From the NCBI GenBank assembly GCA_010094045.1, contig ML986581.1:868001-932000 (forward strand): a stretch of 64,000 nt of DNA, read 5' to 3'. This DNA comes from Lojkania enalia. Taxonomy: Eukaryota; Ascomycota; Dothideomycetes; Pleosporales. How positions within the stretch are numbered: the stretch's first letter is position 1; every line of letters begins with the position of its first letter. Positions 36,859 to 48,620 of this stretch are shown here, one piece after another. A program made the position numbers and the translations under genes. The notes beneath the pieces were generated by a model. The model saw nothing but the letters and a program-made list of their open reading frames with translations, ran no database searches and was not told where the DNA came from.

Positions 36859-39061
36859 CATACGATTCTGGTACCCGCACAACCACTTTCGTTTTGAGGC
36901 AGTTGAGAACAAACTCCTAGCTCTCTTATTCCTACATCACGCGCTCGCTATACCCCTCAAAAGTTTTCCCTTTATTGCCTTGAGGCCCGGAGGTCACCTA
37001 CCGATCCATACCGGATATCTACGAATCTGTCACTGTATGCACACCTGCATCTCCTAGACTTCGTTCACCACAAGTTTATCGCATCAGTCTTCATTGCAAC
37101 TGGAGCTCCGGCGCGAGCATTATCAATATTGCATTTGCGGGATGGGTTACAACATTTTGGAATGTGCTTGCCTTATTAGAGGTCAAAGCCTTGTAAATCG
37201 TAATTTTTTGGAGCGGGGTTCTGGGAATGTGTGTATTACACTTGATCATTTCCTTTCCATGGCTGGACCGACTTCGCGTACAACGGAGAGAATTTGCACC
37301 AGCACATGCTTGGTATCTGGATTGGCCCGGTTCTCTTATTGTTATTATACCAGCAAGGGATTGCATTTTGGCACAAGGTCAGGGAGCTTTTATGCCCCTC
37401 ATTTGCTGACGGCGTTCATTTGTACTCAATTTTCTCAAATGGTTGGCGTCGGGCGTGTCGAGCAGCCATCATCATCAGACAGTGGGTCCTTTGGCTTTCT
37501 TTGTACGACTGGCACGCTTTCTTAGAAGTGTACGACTGTCGGAAGACCGACGAATCCATCAAGAGAGTTATTAATCTAGCATGGCCCTCAAAGGCCAAGG
37601 AAGAGGGGAAAAAAAAAAAAAACTCTCCATCCATTTGCAAATTCAAAATCCCCTAGCACGCCAATAGTCACTTGCTGCTTGGGCATTACTGCGCGTTCCT
37701 TGATTGTTGACTTTTCTCGGAACAGCTAGGTTACCATGTCTCGCTCTAGATTTCCTTATTGGCGAACGATTCCACACCCGCGGCGTCTCAGATCTACGCG
37801 GGCCGAGACTGATATAGATTTGCAGCACATAGATGATGTTGTCCAACAAATGAGGCCCCCCGCATGCCGCATCTGGCTGTATCTTCTGTCAGACAGTACT
37901 TCGGAAGGGTAGTACCCTGTTTCCTTTGCCAGTGGTTTGAGCACTCTTGTACCACAAGCAATCATGCAAGACGCCTAGAACAGCCCATCGACGATAACTT
38001 TGTCAGTCGTACGCAACAGTGGTCGCCATCACAACAACCGCAAGCACACAGCGTGATCACTCGGATCGAAAGTATGCATCCGATGCCGCTGGCTAGTGGT
38101 AGCTAGCGACTTGAGTGGGCACTAGATGGGGCACCGTTGAGGCCGTTACCCCAGAGTTCGCAAATGCCAACTCACGCTTTTCTCTGGCGGCCAGCAATCC
38201 CACCAGCAATCTCACCAGCAATCTCTCTCCATCAGCTCGCCTGTGCAGAGGTCGCCAGAAGGGGGCGGCGTCAAAGTTCCTCTACTGTACGCCGTAAGCG
38301 GCTTCTCCGCAACGGCCCGCGTCTAACGGCGTCAACGAGCCAACCAATTGTTGCAAAAAGAGGGCGACTGTCTGAGCAGCCAAAGCCGGATGTAGTCCGC
38401 TCGACAATGTAAATTGCTTTTTCGCACAGCTCCAGGGTTTGAGTATCGCAGCTGCACGTGGATCGAGGCGAGGTGACACCAATGGGCCGCGTAAATGGCA
38501 GCAGAGGCGATGTATAGAGGTTTCGCAGTGCGTCGGCCCATGCTTGCTGTCAGTGCCCCCGACCACAACGTCGTGCTGCGAAAGGCACAAGGAAGGGGAG
38601 AGGTTGGGGGTCGGGGTGCGGTTGTGGTTCCAGCACAGCGGTTGTAACTCTGTGGACGGAAGAGGAATGGCTGCCGAGCATTCGTCATCGGCCGCCGCAG
38701 GGTTCCTTTCCTCGGAAAGGCTTAAATTTCAAGACGCCATAGACGGCCATTATTAAGCAGATCAGCAAGAAGCTTTTATATCGCTCGCTGTGCGCTCCCG
38801 GTGTCAACTCGTACCGACCGGGGCTGCATAGCAGGGAGTCGAGATACCTCCGTCCTGCCCTGCTGCTTCGTGAAAGTTGCAGCTGCTCTGCGTGCCGCCT
38901 CCGCGAACCCCCGCTAACTTTAGCTACCTGCTGTGCACGCCGACTATCCGTCCACTCTTCAGCTATCCTTGGGCATTAACGCCACGGGGACGCCTGCTTG
39001 GATCGCTCGTGTACCCACTGGAGACTGTCGAGAGCCCGCATCTGCACGGGACTGACCGGGG
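36859..39061. other. Gap between nsdD and glutamate-cysteine ligase
   Basis: These 2.2 kb hold the nsdD 3' region and the promoter of the ligase gene. No gene is supported. A run of A lies near 37609-37621. A GC-richer stretch follows from about 38140. Confidence 0.5.
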
Positions 39062-41339
39062 ATGGGGCTGCTGTGAGACATACGCCAAGGCCTTTGAATT
39101 TTCTGCTAACCGCTTGCAAGCGCCATTGGGACTCCGCTCGAGTGGCCGGAGGCCAAAAAGGTTGCGAGTCATGTCCGTTCTTGGGGGATAGAAGTACGCC
39201 TGGTGCTTGCCATAGGAGAGGCGCCTCAGTAGTAACGTGTTATGCAGCAATTGCTCGCCATATGGCGGAACGCCAAAGGAAAAGAGAGGGATGCATTGCT
39301 TTGGGGAGACGAGGTCAGCTTGTCTCCATTTCAATTGGCGGACAATGACTCACCTTTAGTTATCAGGTGGAATACCTTGTAGTGTGCTACGATGACGAGC
39401 ACCACAAGGTTCGGCTTTCACTACGGCAGGCGGACATTCTGCAGGCACTGGCAACGGATGAGAAGCTGCTGCGTCAAGGCGGCGGAGTGCCTGACTTGCA
39501 GAGAGGAGCTGCCAAGTGAGGACCGATATTGCATATTCAGCTCTTCGTATTGATTTATTCAGGGAATTGGACACTGCCCCAGTCTTTCACCCCGAGTTCG
39601 GAAGGTTCATGCTTGAAGCCACTCCAGGGAAACCATGGGGGATTGGCTTCAAAGATCTTCTAGATGTCGAGCCGAATATGAAGTGGCGGTACTATACATC
39701 CGCTTAATATTACCTATTCCAGCACTGATTAGTATGCAGACGCAAGATTGCCAAGGACCACATGGCAAAAACCGAGTATCCAATCACCTTGACTACATTT
39801 CCTCGTCTGGGAACACAAGACTGCACAGTTCCCTCGTTCCCCGTGTCTGGACCCAAGCTTCGGTCACAGTTTGTTCCTGATGAGATCGCTAACCCGCATA
39901 TTCGCTTTCCTACTCTGGCGGCTAATATTCGTGCTCGAAGAGGAAGGAAAGTTGAGATTAATGTGCCAGTCTTTAGAGACGAGAAGACCCCATGGCCATT
40001 TAAGGATCCGTCTGTAAACTACAATCTCCACCAATGGCCTGAGGACGACGATGTCCGCAACGGGGCAGCAAAGGAGAATCACATCTACATGGATGCAATG
40101 GCATTTGGCATGGGGAGCTGCTGTTTGCAGATAACTTTTCAAGCTAAGAATATTGAAGAAGGGCGTAAGATGTATGATCAACTTAGCCCACTAGGGCCTA
40201 TACTCCTTGCACTCACCGCAGCAACCCCAGTCTACAAAGGCTTCCTCGCAGACACGGATGTCCGCTGGAACCAGATCAGCCGGGCTGTTGATGACCGCAC
40301 GCCGGAGGAGCTTGGAGAGAAGGTATGTAAAGCTCCACTGCATTTGAGGGTATGATTGACAAAACAGCCACTCAAAAACGACCGATGGAGGCTGCCAAAA
40401 TCCCGCTACGCCTCCAATTCGACATACATTTCGCAGGACTCACGTCTGCGAAAGGAATACCTAGACCCAAACCTTGTCATTGATACCGATCTTAAACAGC
40501 GGCTATTAGACGGCGGCATGGACGATCTTCTCGCAACCCACTTTGCCCATCTTTTCATCCGAGACCCCATCGTCGTCTTCGCCGAAGACCTAAAGGAGCT
40601 CGATCTGCAGAAAGCCGATCACTTCGAGAACCTACAATCCACAAACTGGCAGCATATGCGCTTCAAGCCGCCGCCTCCGGGCTCCGACACAGGTTGGCGC
40701 GTCGAGTTCCGTCCCATGGAGATCCAAATCACCGACTTCGAGAACGCTGCCTTCTCCATCTTCATAGTGCTCATCACGCGGGCCATCCTCTCCTTCGACC
40801 TCAACTTCTATATCCCCATCGCCCGCGTCTCGGAGAATATGGAGACGGCGCATGCGAGGGACGCCGTGTCCACAGAGAAGTTCTGGTTCCGCAAGAACCC
40901 CTTCTCGTCACGTTCCGTGCGTTCAACGCCCAATGGCACTTCCTCCGCGACCCCGTCAAACAGCCGCCCGCCCTCCCCCTTCGGCCCCGTCGAAGACGAG
41001 TACACGCAAATGTCCATCAATGAGGTCGTCAATGGGCAGACTGATAGCGGCTTCCCGGGCCTAATCCCCTTAGTCGAAAGCTACCTTAACAGCATGAACG
41101 TGGATGTCGAGACGCGCTGCGAGTTGGCTAGGTACCTCGATCTGATCCGCAAGCGCGCGGACGGCACGTACTGGACGACGGCCAAGTGGATTAGGGAGTT
41201 TGTGCGGGGCCATAAACGCTATATGATGGATAGCGTCGTTGATGATGTGATCACTTATGATCTGGTTCAGGCGGCGGAGAGGATTACGAGGGAAGAAGGG
41301 AGGGATGGGTTTGGGTGGGAATTGTTTGGGAAACGGTAG
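39062..41339 (+). CDS. GSH1: Glutamate-cysteine ligase catalytic subunit
   Basis: The enzyme makes gamma-glutamylcysteine from glutamate and cysteine with ATP, the rate-limiting step of glutathione synthesis in the cytosol. Seven exons (39062-39072, 39121-39193, 39248-39313, 39367-39515, 39563-39688, 39740-40322, 40368-41339) join in frame to give 659 residues, the usual fungal length. The start MGLLAIGTPLEWPEAK appears only when an 11-nt first exon is used; all six introns are 45-54 nt. Family blocks include AKGKERDALLWGDEVEYLVV, HPEFGRFMLEATPGKPW, the MDAMAFGMGSCCLQITFQ region, and TGWRVEFRPMEIQITDFEN near the ATP/substrate site. A Ser/Pro-rich loop lies near SVRSTPNGTSSATPSNS. The gene converges with the lipase gene (416 bp between stops). 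Confidence 0.96.
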
Positions 41340-41755
41340 ATGTGGGTAGAGGTTAGTTGTGTTTGCAATAGTCGATTTAGTTGTGAATAGTGCCTGTATC
41401 TATCCATTCAGCGGGATGCTTCTTAGAAAATATTTGTGTGGTAGAAAGCGCAGCTTGGCATAGCAAGTTCTTGTTTGTTGCTTTGGCATTGATTTGTATT
41501 TTGCATTCAGTAGCGCGCATTGGCATATTAAATTGGATTGCATCGACACTGTTAGCGTGATATATATTAACTCCATGCATTTAGCTGGCGTCAATATAGA
41601 AATGTCCTTTCCATTATTTTATTCCCACGTCTCGTAAGTATGTACTAAGTATGTTATCATTATTTCATCAACCTATCGAGCACGCTAGAGGTATCTCATT
41701 TGCCAAACCCAACTACCAGGGTCGCAACTCCCACACCTTCTCATCCATCCATCCC
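41340..41755. other. Convergent 3' intergenic region
   Basis: These 416 bp lie between two stop codons of converging genes (ligase and carboxylesterase). They are AT-rich, consistent with 3' UTRs. No other feature was seen. Confidence 0.55.
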
Positions 41756-43444
41756 TTAAATATGAAACTCCGCGACATTCTCTTTAATGAACTCAAATGA
41801 ATCCGCCCGAAAATCGTCGCTAATCAAACTCGTACTCAGCGCGTCGAACTTGGCCAACTTCTGCCCTTCACTCCACTGCGGCCACTCCTCGAGATCATTA
41901 TTCTTATTCGGATCCAAATCGTATATGAAGCTGAAGTAGTGGCCGCGAATGGTCTTTGCAGCCACATTTGGCAGCACGCCGTAGAAGACCTGGAGTAGGT
42001 CCGACCCATGGAAGGTTCCGAGAATAGGCGTACCAAAGTCGTACGTCGCGAGGTAGGACCAACTCGGGACGTCGGGAGCAACGGAAGAGGAGAGCTCGAG
42101 GAAGACGCGCCGGGTCAGTGTGAAGGTAAGATCGCCTAGGATAGCGGCCACGCGCTTGAACTGCGGGTACCAATTATTCAAGATGCTGGTGCGGAACGGC
42201 GAGCCGTCTTCGGTGATGGTTTGATATGTGGCGACGAATTTATCGAGGACGCTGCGCTGGGCGTCGGGGAAGAAGATGGTGTTAAGGTACTTGCTCACGT
42301 CAGAGGTTGATGTGAGGTTTGCGGTGAATAGTGCGAATAATGTGCCCTCGTCTTCCTGGTCGCCCACTATGAATGGTACTTTTGCATATTTACTGGCCAT
42401 GATAAGTTTCTCGGGCGAATCTGTTAGAACCTTGCCATCCGGACGCGGAAGATAAGATAGCGCAACTGTGTTGTACGAAAGAATACCCGGTACAGAATTG
42501 GCGGCGTTGAGGAATGTTGTATAATCTACTTTTCTCAAGCAAGCCAGAGTATCCGAGGTCCCTGCGCACCCGGCTTCCTTGACCACTGTATCGTAGACGA
42601 CTTGGCCTTTTGGAGAGTCTACAGGCTGCGCGGGGACGATGGATCCAGAATTCATTATGCCGGCTCTGAAGAGCGGTTTGCCTTTATATGTGTTGTCGCC
42701 GTCGTAGAGAGCCATTTGATCGAGAACTGAGATAGATCCTGCAGACTCACCCCATATCGTAACTTTTGATGGGTCACCTCCGAATTTCTCAATGTTGTTA
42801 GCCACCCATGTCAAACCCAGTCGTTGGTCCAGTAATCCTAGATTTGCGGATCCATCGGCCAAAATTTCTTTCCCCGGCAAGAATCCAAAGCCTCCAACAC
42901 GATAGTTCACAGCGACGAAGATAATGGGCTTGCCTTGGGCTACGGATTCGGCAACCAAAGATGTACCATCGTACATCTGAGTCGATCCGAGCTCAAAGCC
43001 CCCGCCAAATATCCAGAACAGGACCGGCAATTTCGATGATGCAGTAGTGCCCGCTGGTCTTTGAACATTCAGAGTCAAACAGTCTTCGCCTGCATTGCTA
43101 GCAGCCTGGAACAGTGGAGTGTTGAGAATGGTTCCAAGGACGTTTGTGGGGAAATTGCTGTCATCAATGCTGAAGAAGAATTGCGGGCACGCTTTTGCAA
43201 GGCCTGTTGCATCGATTTTGCCAAGAGCTGAAGTTAGAGGCTGTGGAGGCTTCAGTCGAAGTTCCCCGGTAGGAGGCTTGGCAAATGGAATGCCATTGAA
43301 CGACTCGACCGAGAGGAGGCTCTTGCCGACGACTGTTGCTGCTGGAGATGGGATGACGACCGTGGGTGCGGCCGCCCTTTCGACCGGTGCTGCTGGTGCG
43401 GCAATGGCCACAGGAATGTAGCTAAGGAGAACAAATGCCTTCAT
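41756..43444 (-). CDS. Secreted type-B carboxylesterase/lipase
   Basis: A single exon of 562 codons, starting at ATG 43444. An in-frame extension to 43489 exists, but the ATG at 43444 gives a clear signal peptide ([20 protein letters not shown]), so I chose it. The alpha/beta-hydrolase fold of the Candida rugosa lipase/cholinesterase family is evident: the conserved [11 protein letters not shown], the oxyanion-hole FGGGFELGS, the nucleophile elbow TIWGESAGS with Ser about residue 234, the acidic member in [13 protein letters not shown], and the His in [13 protein letters not shown]. It likely hydrolyses esters or lipids outside the cell; the specific substrate cannot be read from sequence. 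It converges with the ligase gene. Confidence 0.93.
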   Translation of the reverse strand: MKAFVLLSYIPVAIAAPAAPVERAAAPTVVIPSPAATVVGKSLLSVESFNGIPFAKPPTGELRLKPPQPLTSALGKIDATGLAKACPQFFFSIDDSNFPTNVLGTILNTPLFQAASNAGEDCLTLNVQRPAGTTASSKLPVLFWIFGGGFELGSTQMYDGTSLVAESVAQGKPIIFVAVNYRVGGFGFLPGKEILADGSANLGLLDQRLGLTWVANNIEKFGGDPSKVTIWGESAGSISVLDQMALYDGDNTYKGKPLFRAGIMNSGSIVPAQPVDSPKGQVVYDTVVKEAGCAGTSDTLACLRKVDYTTFLNAANSVPGILSYNTVALSYLPRPDGKVLTDSPEKLIMASKYAKVPFIVGDQEDEGTLFALFTANLTSTSDVSKYLNTIFFPDAQRSVLDKFVATYQTITEDGSPFRTSILNNWYPQFKRVAAILGDLTFTLTRRVFLELSSSVAPDVPSWSYLATYDFGTPILGTFHGSDLLQVFYGVLPNVAAKTIRGHYFSFIYDLDPNKNNDLEEWPQWSEGQKLAKFDALSTSLISDDFRADSFEFIKENVAEFHI

Positions 43445-45956
43445 CCTGACGGACGCCCAAGCTATAGACCCAAACTCTGTCGAGCCCACCTGTAGTGCGA
43501 CCTTCCAATTGGGGTTGCAACGGGTTCAAATAGCTGTGTCGTCTCCTGCTCTTCACCTTCACAAGCTTCATAAACTGATGCCCCGCAAAGCCATCCTCGG
43601 TCAAAAGAAGTTGTACATGTCCAGGTGATCTCTGGGGTGTATGTATTCAGAATTTCTCTCCGAAGCCTCCGTGCTTGCAGGATATAACCATGCCAAGTCC
43701 GTGAACTATGCCACTTGGTGTTGAGGTAAACGAGCTCCTCCGACCCCATGCCTTGAAACGGCGCTTCGCCGCAATCCAATGGCCTATCATTGCCTCCCCA
43801 TTTTGCGATCCCCAGGGGAAGGCGCCCAAAGGGGCCCAGTGAACGGGTGCGGCGGCGGGGTAGCGCCCAACGTCCAGACCAAAAACATTGTCGCAGAGGT
43901 CATGAGGATGATGGGTCTTAGTGCGGTCGAATCAGAGCAAGGCGTACCTACATTCCCCGGCATTTCGCATATGTAGTCTGTTAATCCCGGGCAGCAGTCA
44001 CAATCCTCTTGATGCGTTAAGCCAACGAGTTTCCCATTTGCGACCAAGACTTTCTTGAAATTCCCATCTAGTCAGCATAATGATCACATTGTGCGCCTGG
44101 GTAATTTCTGAGTGATACAGGCAAGACCCGAGAATACGGGCTTTGGGGGTACAATGCCAAAGTACCGTCTACATTGGTAGTCTGGGAGGGCGATCGCGTA
44201 GCGCCAACCTACTTATTTTAGAAGGCGGCTGTTTTGCCAGAACGGTAAAACGCGGGGTACCAAGTTCTCCAACCCTCCAGGATCGCATGAACGTGGCTGA
44301 ATGAAGGATGACAAGAGGAAACATCATCTATCAATGGGTCACAGCCTCGGTAGTAGGCTTACTGCCGATTGGTGCTACACGATCTTGTTCATGTGAAATG
44401 TTGTAGACTGAGAGACTGAAGGCGCGAGACAAGATCTGAAGATACGGCGCGACTATAGCCCGATTTAAAATGGAAATACTTGTGAGAGCGAAAACGAGAG
44501 CGAAATTAGGAAACGGACTAGGACTACATACCTGCCTGCCAATTCTGGGGTTAAAGGATGGACGCTCGAGCTTTGCGGAAATAGTAGCTGAAATAGCACC
44601 CGCAAACGGCCGTTTGAGAGTGGCTTTTCCGATGGGATCACAAATCCTTTCGCAGGCGTTGGCGAGAAGAAAGGCTCTGCTGCGACTTCGTGACAGTTCT
44701 CCCTCAAGCGTAGCTAGTGGCAGTGGTAGAGGGCACACGAATGCGAGGCGGGCAATCTTCCAGGTTCCAAATCTAGGTAACACTCCGCGCTATTGTATCT
44801 CGGAGCAAGGATGCATGGTCTTCCGGACGGTCGCGTAGAGTGGAGACAGGGAATCCGGGGAATAGTGGAGACGACCGACTTCGGGAACAACTGGCCGGGA
44901 ATGTGGAGAGGCGTGCTGTGCCCGGAGAGTAGAGCAGACCCCGAAATTCTATCAGTTACCGTATATACACTATATCATTGCTTGATCGGGTCGTGGCTCT
45001 CAAATCGGCTTGTCTTAACAAGAGGTCCTTTCCGGGGGAATTGTAGGGCGACTTTGTGGACGCTGGAGAAATCAAAGTTGTAGTTCCACGAAGACTGTAA
45101 CGATTCAAAGAAGAAAGGGCGAATATTCTTCTAATAACTCCCAACAAGGGGCTCGTTCTGAGAGATCGTTCGGCAACGAGGAAGTCGACAAAATTTTTGT
45201 ACGCCTGCGTTCGGGCCGCAGTTAGGTGTCCGACATACCCAGGAGGCTTGCAGAGGGATCGCAACGCGTATATATAGGTCGATGTACTGAATGGCTCCTT
45301 TGATTTGATTTTGACAAGCCGAACGTATCGACAAAGACTTCCCCGGGGTGTGCCTTTAGTTTGGTCTCGCGGGGAGCTGCACTGCTTCCGGGATGTTTGC
45401 ATTGTTTGGTGATGACGTATCGACTGCCAAGCCCAAACGTCATCTCCATCTCCAATTTTCCATCCCGTGCTTGTTACGCCTCAAGCTTCACCAAGGACAA
45501 TAGCGTGCCCGATCCACGCTTGAAGGCAGCCCAAGAACAAGATCCCGAATCAATGGACGATCCATCAACTACAATAAGCAACTATTCAGACGTCGAGCGG
45601 TCGGCTTCTACCGGTTGCTACTCTCCCAGATCCGTTTATTGGATACCCGGCGTGGGGAGAACAATTGACCGAGCCGGACGCAGCCCTGGAGAGCAGCTTG
45701 TGCCCCGCTGTGACGTCCCCCCCGGTGAGAGTGGCTTGCGTAGCTCTGGCTGGTGATGCGGCGGTGCCTGCCAGCACTGGCGAGATGTCGCTATCGCAAG
45801 ACGTCATAACTGACGCCCCCTGTATATGTACACAGTGGCTCGACCCCCTTTGTCTGCCCGCTCAAAAACCAAGACCACAAGAACACCCAGCTCGCTTTCC
45901 CAGCATCCCCAACAAAGATAGCACACCTACAACATCCCACCTGAAGTGACACAACT
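43445..45956. other. Divergent gap between lipase and stress-type gene
   Basis: These 2.5 kb form the shared upstream region of two divergent genes. Open frames on both strands between 44331 and 45760 (up to 150 codons) overlap each other and resemble no family, so none is annotated. The right end carries candidate stress motifs (45711-45849). Confidence 0.45.
45711..45849 (+). promoter_or_regulatory. Cluster of CRE-like (TGACGT) and STRE-like (CCCCT) motifs
   Basis: Upstream of the hydrophilic protein gene are TGACGTC at 45711, ACGTCA at 45801, and CCCCT at about 45817 and 45845. In fungi TGACGT is bound by ATF/CREB-type factors and CCCCT by Msn2-like stress factors. The call rests on short motifs only. 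Confidence 0.3.
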
Positions 45957-47013
45957 ATGGAGACCATTAGTAATGTTGCTTCCACAGTCACCACCACAGT
46001 TAGCAAGACTATCTGGGGGGACCAAAATACTACGCAAGGAAATGAAACCGCGGGACAGGAGCCGATCTCAGGCGCACAGGGCAAGGGTACTGTGAACGAG
46101 CCCTATGATCAGGGCAATGACGGTAGCTACATCCCCGTTTGACGTTGTCCCCGCAATCCTTTGACAATCTCTCCTCACGTCATGACGCACCGCATATACC
46201 GCCACAGCGGCAAGACTAACACGTCTATAAGCGCGCGTAGACACGCCTACCACATCTTCCTTCAACGATACTTCTGCCACTTCCACCACTAAGTCCGCCA
46301 CCATGTCGAGCATGCCCCACAACGTCGACAACGCCGGTCAAGGAGGCGTGCCCAACCCTCATCACGAAACTGAAAAGACTGGCGTCGTTGGCAATATGAG
46401 CCAGTCCACCAAAGGAGCCGACATCAACCCCTCTGAGTCTTCGAACCCAGGCCTCGACCCCTCATCCGGCATAGCGCCTTCACAGAAACAGCAAGGTGCG
46501 GATAGGCCTAAAGACGCGCCTACCGGTGATGAGGCAGCCGCTGTCAAGGGCAAGAAGGACGAGGCTGAAGAAGCGCTTGCGAAGCGGGATCCCAATGACC
46601 ACTCCGGCGAGCCAATGCACATGCACGACGGCAGCGTTCCCGCAACTCAAGCAGAGCGAAGAGTCTCCAAGGTCGGTAACCCGGGCGGCCAAGAGCACGG
46701 TAAGGAGGAGAAAGGGACGGGAGAGAAATGGGTTAAGAGCACCGGCCTGGCTTCCGAAGGAGGAGATTTCGACGTCACTAAGCCAGGTGCTGGAAGGGAA
46801 GCAGATAGTAAGTTGTTGTCAACGCTGCGGAGGATGCTAACGGGTGCTGATTCCGTCGCAGGGCTTCTTGAGGAGAGGGGTATAAAGGAGACGTCATCTG
46901 GTGAGCATTCTCAGAGTGACACGAATGAGCCGCAGGAGACTGGACATCAAGAGAAGCAGAAGGTCCCCCTGAGGGAGAAGGTGAAGTCGAAGCTTCACAT
47001 CGGCCACAAATAA
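45957..47013 (+). CDS. Hydrophilic, LEA/hydrophilin-like fungal protein
   Basis: Three exons (45957-46122, 46241-46807, 46862-47013) join across introns of 118 nt (GTAGCT, GACTAAC branch, GCGTAG) and 54 nt (GTAAGT, GCTAAC branch, GCAG) to give 294 residues. The protein lacks Cys and long hydrophobic segments and is rich in Gly, Glu, Lys, Asp, Ser and Thr. The N-terminal METISNVASTVTTTVSKTIW and NETAGQEPISGAQGKGTV, the block KSTGLASEGGDFDVTKPGAG, and the basic end LREKVKSKLHIGHK are shared, as I recall, with fungal proteins often labelled glycine-rich or stress-related. The join to RLLEERG across the last intron supports the model. The likely role, a desiccation or stress protectant, is inference from composition. 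Candidate STRE/CRE motifs lie upstream. Confidence 0.85.
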
Positions 47014-47284
47014 GCAATTGGTGGAATTGCTTATCATGAGGCGGGTGTCATGAGCTATGATAACGCGGCATGATTTTGAGCTCAGAATGGTGCTCTATTC
47101 CTGTTTTATATTCTCCTTCTCAGGATTAGTATAGGGTATATATTGGGTTACAGTGTAATATTGGAATTCGAACTTCGGGTCTCATGAATCTAATAATTCA
47201 ATAAAAGTGTCATGGCACTACATGTATTTGTTGTTTTGTCATTCGAATTACGTTAGATATTACCTGGTGAAAGGACGACCTACT

Positions 47285-48134
47285 CTACGCTTCTTTACCG
47301 ACCTGCTCGAGCGTCTTTACATACTCCCCGACCTCTTTCGCCCCAACAAGCGTAAAATCCCTCTTGCGTCCTTCGAACACCACGTACGGCACACTATCCA
47401 CCCCATTCCCTACCTGTTCTTGAATTGCCATCTTCGCCTCCATCAGTCCTTCATTTCCATCCTCGACCAAACCTCGTGCGTCCTTTTCCGAAAGCCCGGC
47501 CGCTAGACATGCCTCCAGCAACGTTTCTCTCGATGAGGGGTGTGCACGTTGTGTGAAGTATTGCTTATATAGCGCTATCAAGCCATCAGCACCTACATTC
47601 TACATTGCACACACCTCTCTCATCTAAAGCTCTCATCTCCCTCGATAAACCAAGACGGGAAAGAAAAAGAAAAGGAAAACTCACAACCAACCACCCTCTC
47701 CGCTGCCTCCTCCCCCTTCTCCCCCTGCACCCACCCCACCACCCGATGCGCATCCATCGTCCCCGCCACATGTCCCCCGAAGTCAATCTCCACCCCTTCT
47801 GCCCTCCCCAACGTCTCCATGTATTCCACAAACATACGCATCCTTTGCTCATCACCCGCAAACTTTTCCTTCACGTACCACGCATATTTATCTTCGCCCT
47901 GTTTGCTGAAATCAGGGTATAATTGGTAGGGCGCGAATTTGAGCGTGAAGGTTACGGGGGCGGTGGGATGTGCGGCGCGGTACTGCGTGAGTGCGGTATG
48001 GAGGCGGAGGTAGGCTATATAAGTCCTTGTGGCGGGGTTAGATGGTAGGGAGTTGCGATGAGGGTTTGGATATGAACTATATACCACGGACAGATGGTAT
48101 CGAGGGTGAATGTGATTGCCGATTCATAGGGCAT
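47285..48134 (-). CDS. DsbA-family thioredoxin-fold oxidoreductase (FrnE-like)
   Basis: Three exons (48134-48085, 48025-47685, 47574-47285) join across introns of 59 nt (CTAAC branch) and 110 nt to give 226 residues. The start MPYESAITFTLDTICPW is typical of the DsbA/FrnE/GST-kappa group, with the active-site CPW motif at the exon 1-2 join. Other family features are the helical insert ERVVGSLYKQYFTQRAHPSS, the segment EKDARGLVEDGNEG, and the cis-proline motif NGVDSVPYVVFEGRKR near the end. The family acts on disulfides or glutathione conjugates; the bacterial FrnE is an isomerase. Here the motif is CPWT, so the second Cys of CXXC is missing, as in some fungal relatives, favouring a monothiol or glutathione-linked activity. 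Its 3' end converges with the hydrophilic protein gene. Confidence 0.9.
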
Positions 48135-48620
48135 GGTTGATGGAAACAAGAAGTTTATTAAAAAGATGTTATATGTTCAATTAGCTGTAAGAGACGAAGA
48201 GCTCATGTAAAGAAATTAGTATAATCTTGATAGGCGAACAGGTAAGGCGTAGGGCCCTCTCCACCTTTGTTCTGACCTGGTTCGAGTCCCTTACCTGACC
48301 CCTCAGCATGCGGGGCAAAAAGACGCTAAATTTAAGCGTAAATCCTGCCGCTCGGGGTTCTGTGGCTGTGATTGTTCAGTGGCACTAGTAGCAGACAGGA
48401 TGTCATTCTGGTAGTTGGGACAGTGCTTTCGTGTAAATATTTATTGATTGAATAAACAGTAGTCTTGTCTTGACTGAATACAGGACCGTTCTGGTATCAG
48501 AGCGGTGAGAAGGTTTGAAAAATGCTCCAACCAAAACCGCCCCCTGGCGAAGTGAAAAGATGGCAAACTTCGATCTCTGGTGCTTGCGGAAATAACCCAC
48601 GTCTGTTATATAACATATTG
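48135..48620. other. Intergenic region between DsbA-like gene and RVS167
   Basis: These 486 bp hold the promoter of the DsbA-like gene and the 3' flank of the BAR-SH3 gene. A segment near 48240-48297 looks like a tRNA T-arm (GGTTCGAGTCC) but does not fold as a tRNA. Confidence 0.5.

Noticed and set aside
43445..43489. In-frame N-terminal extension of the carboxylesterase
   Set aside because: Its 15 residues would bury the signal peptide. The ATG at 43444 gives a normal secreted start.
44331..44838. Opposite-strand open frames of 150 and 122 codons between the lipase and the hydrophilic protein gene
   Set aside because: They cover the same DNA on opposite strands, and neither shows family motifs or splice-supported extensions.
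48240..48297. Possible tRNA with GGTAAGG/CCTTACC ends and GGTTCGAGTCC
   Set aside because: Only about 56 nt, with no D arm or anticodon arm and no five-pair T stem consistent with that acceptor stem.
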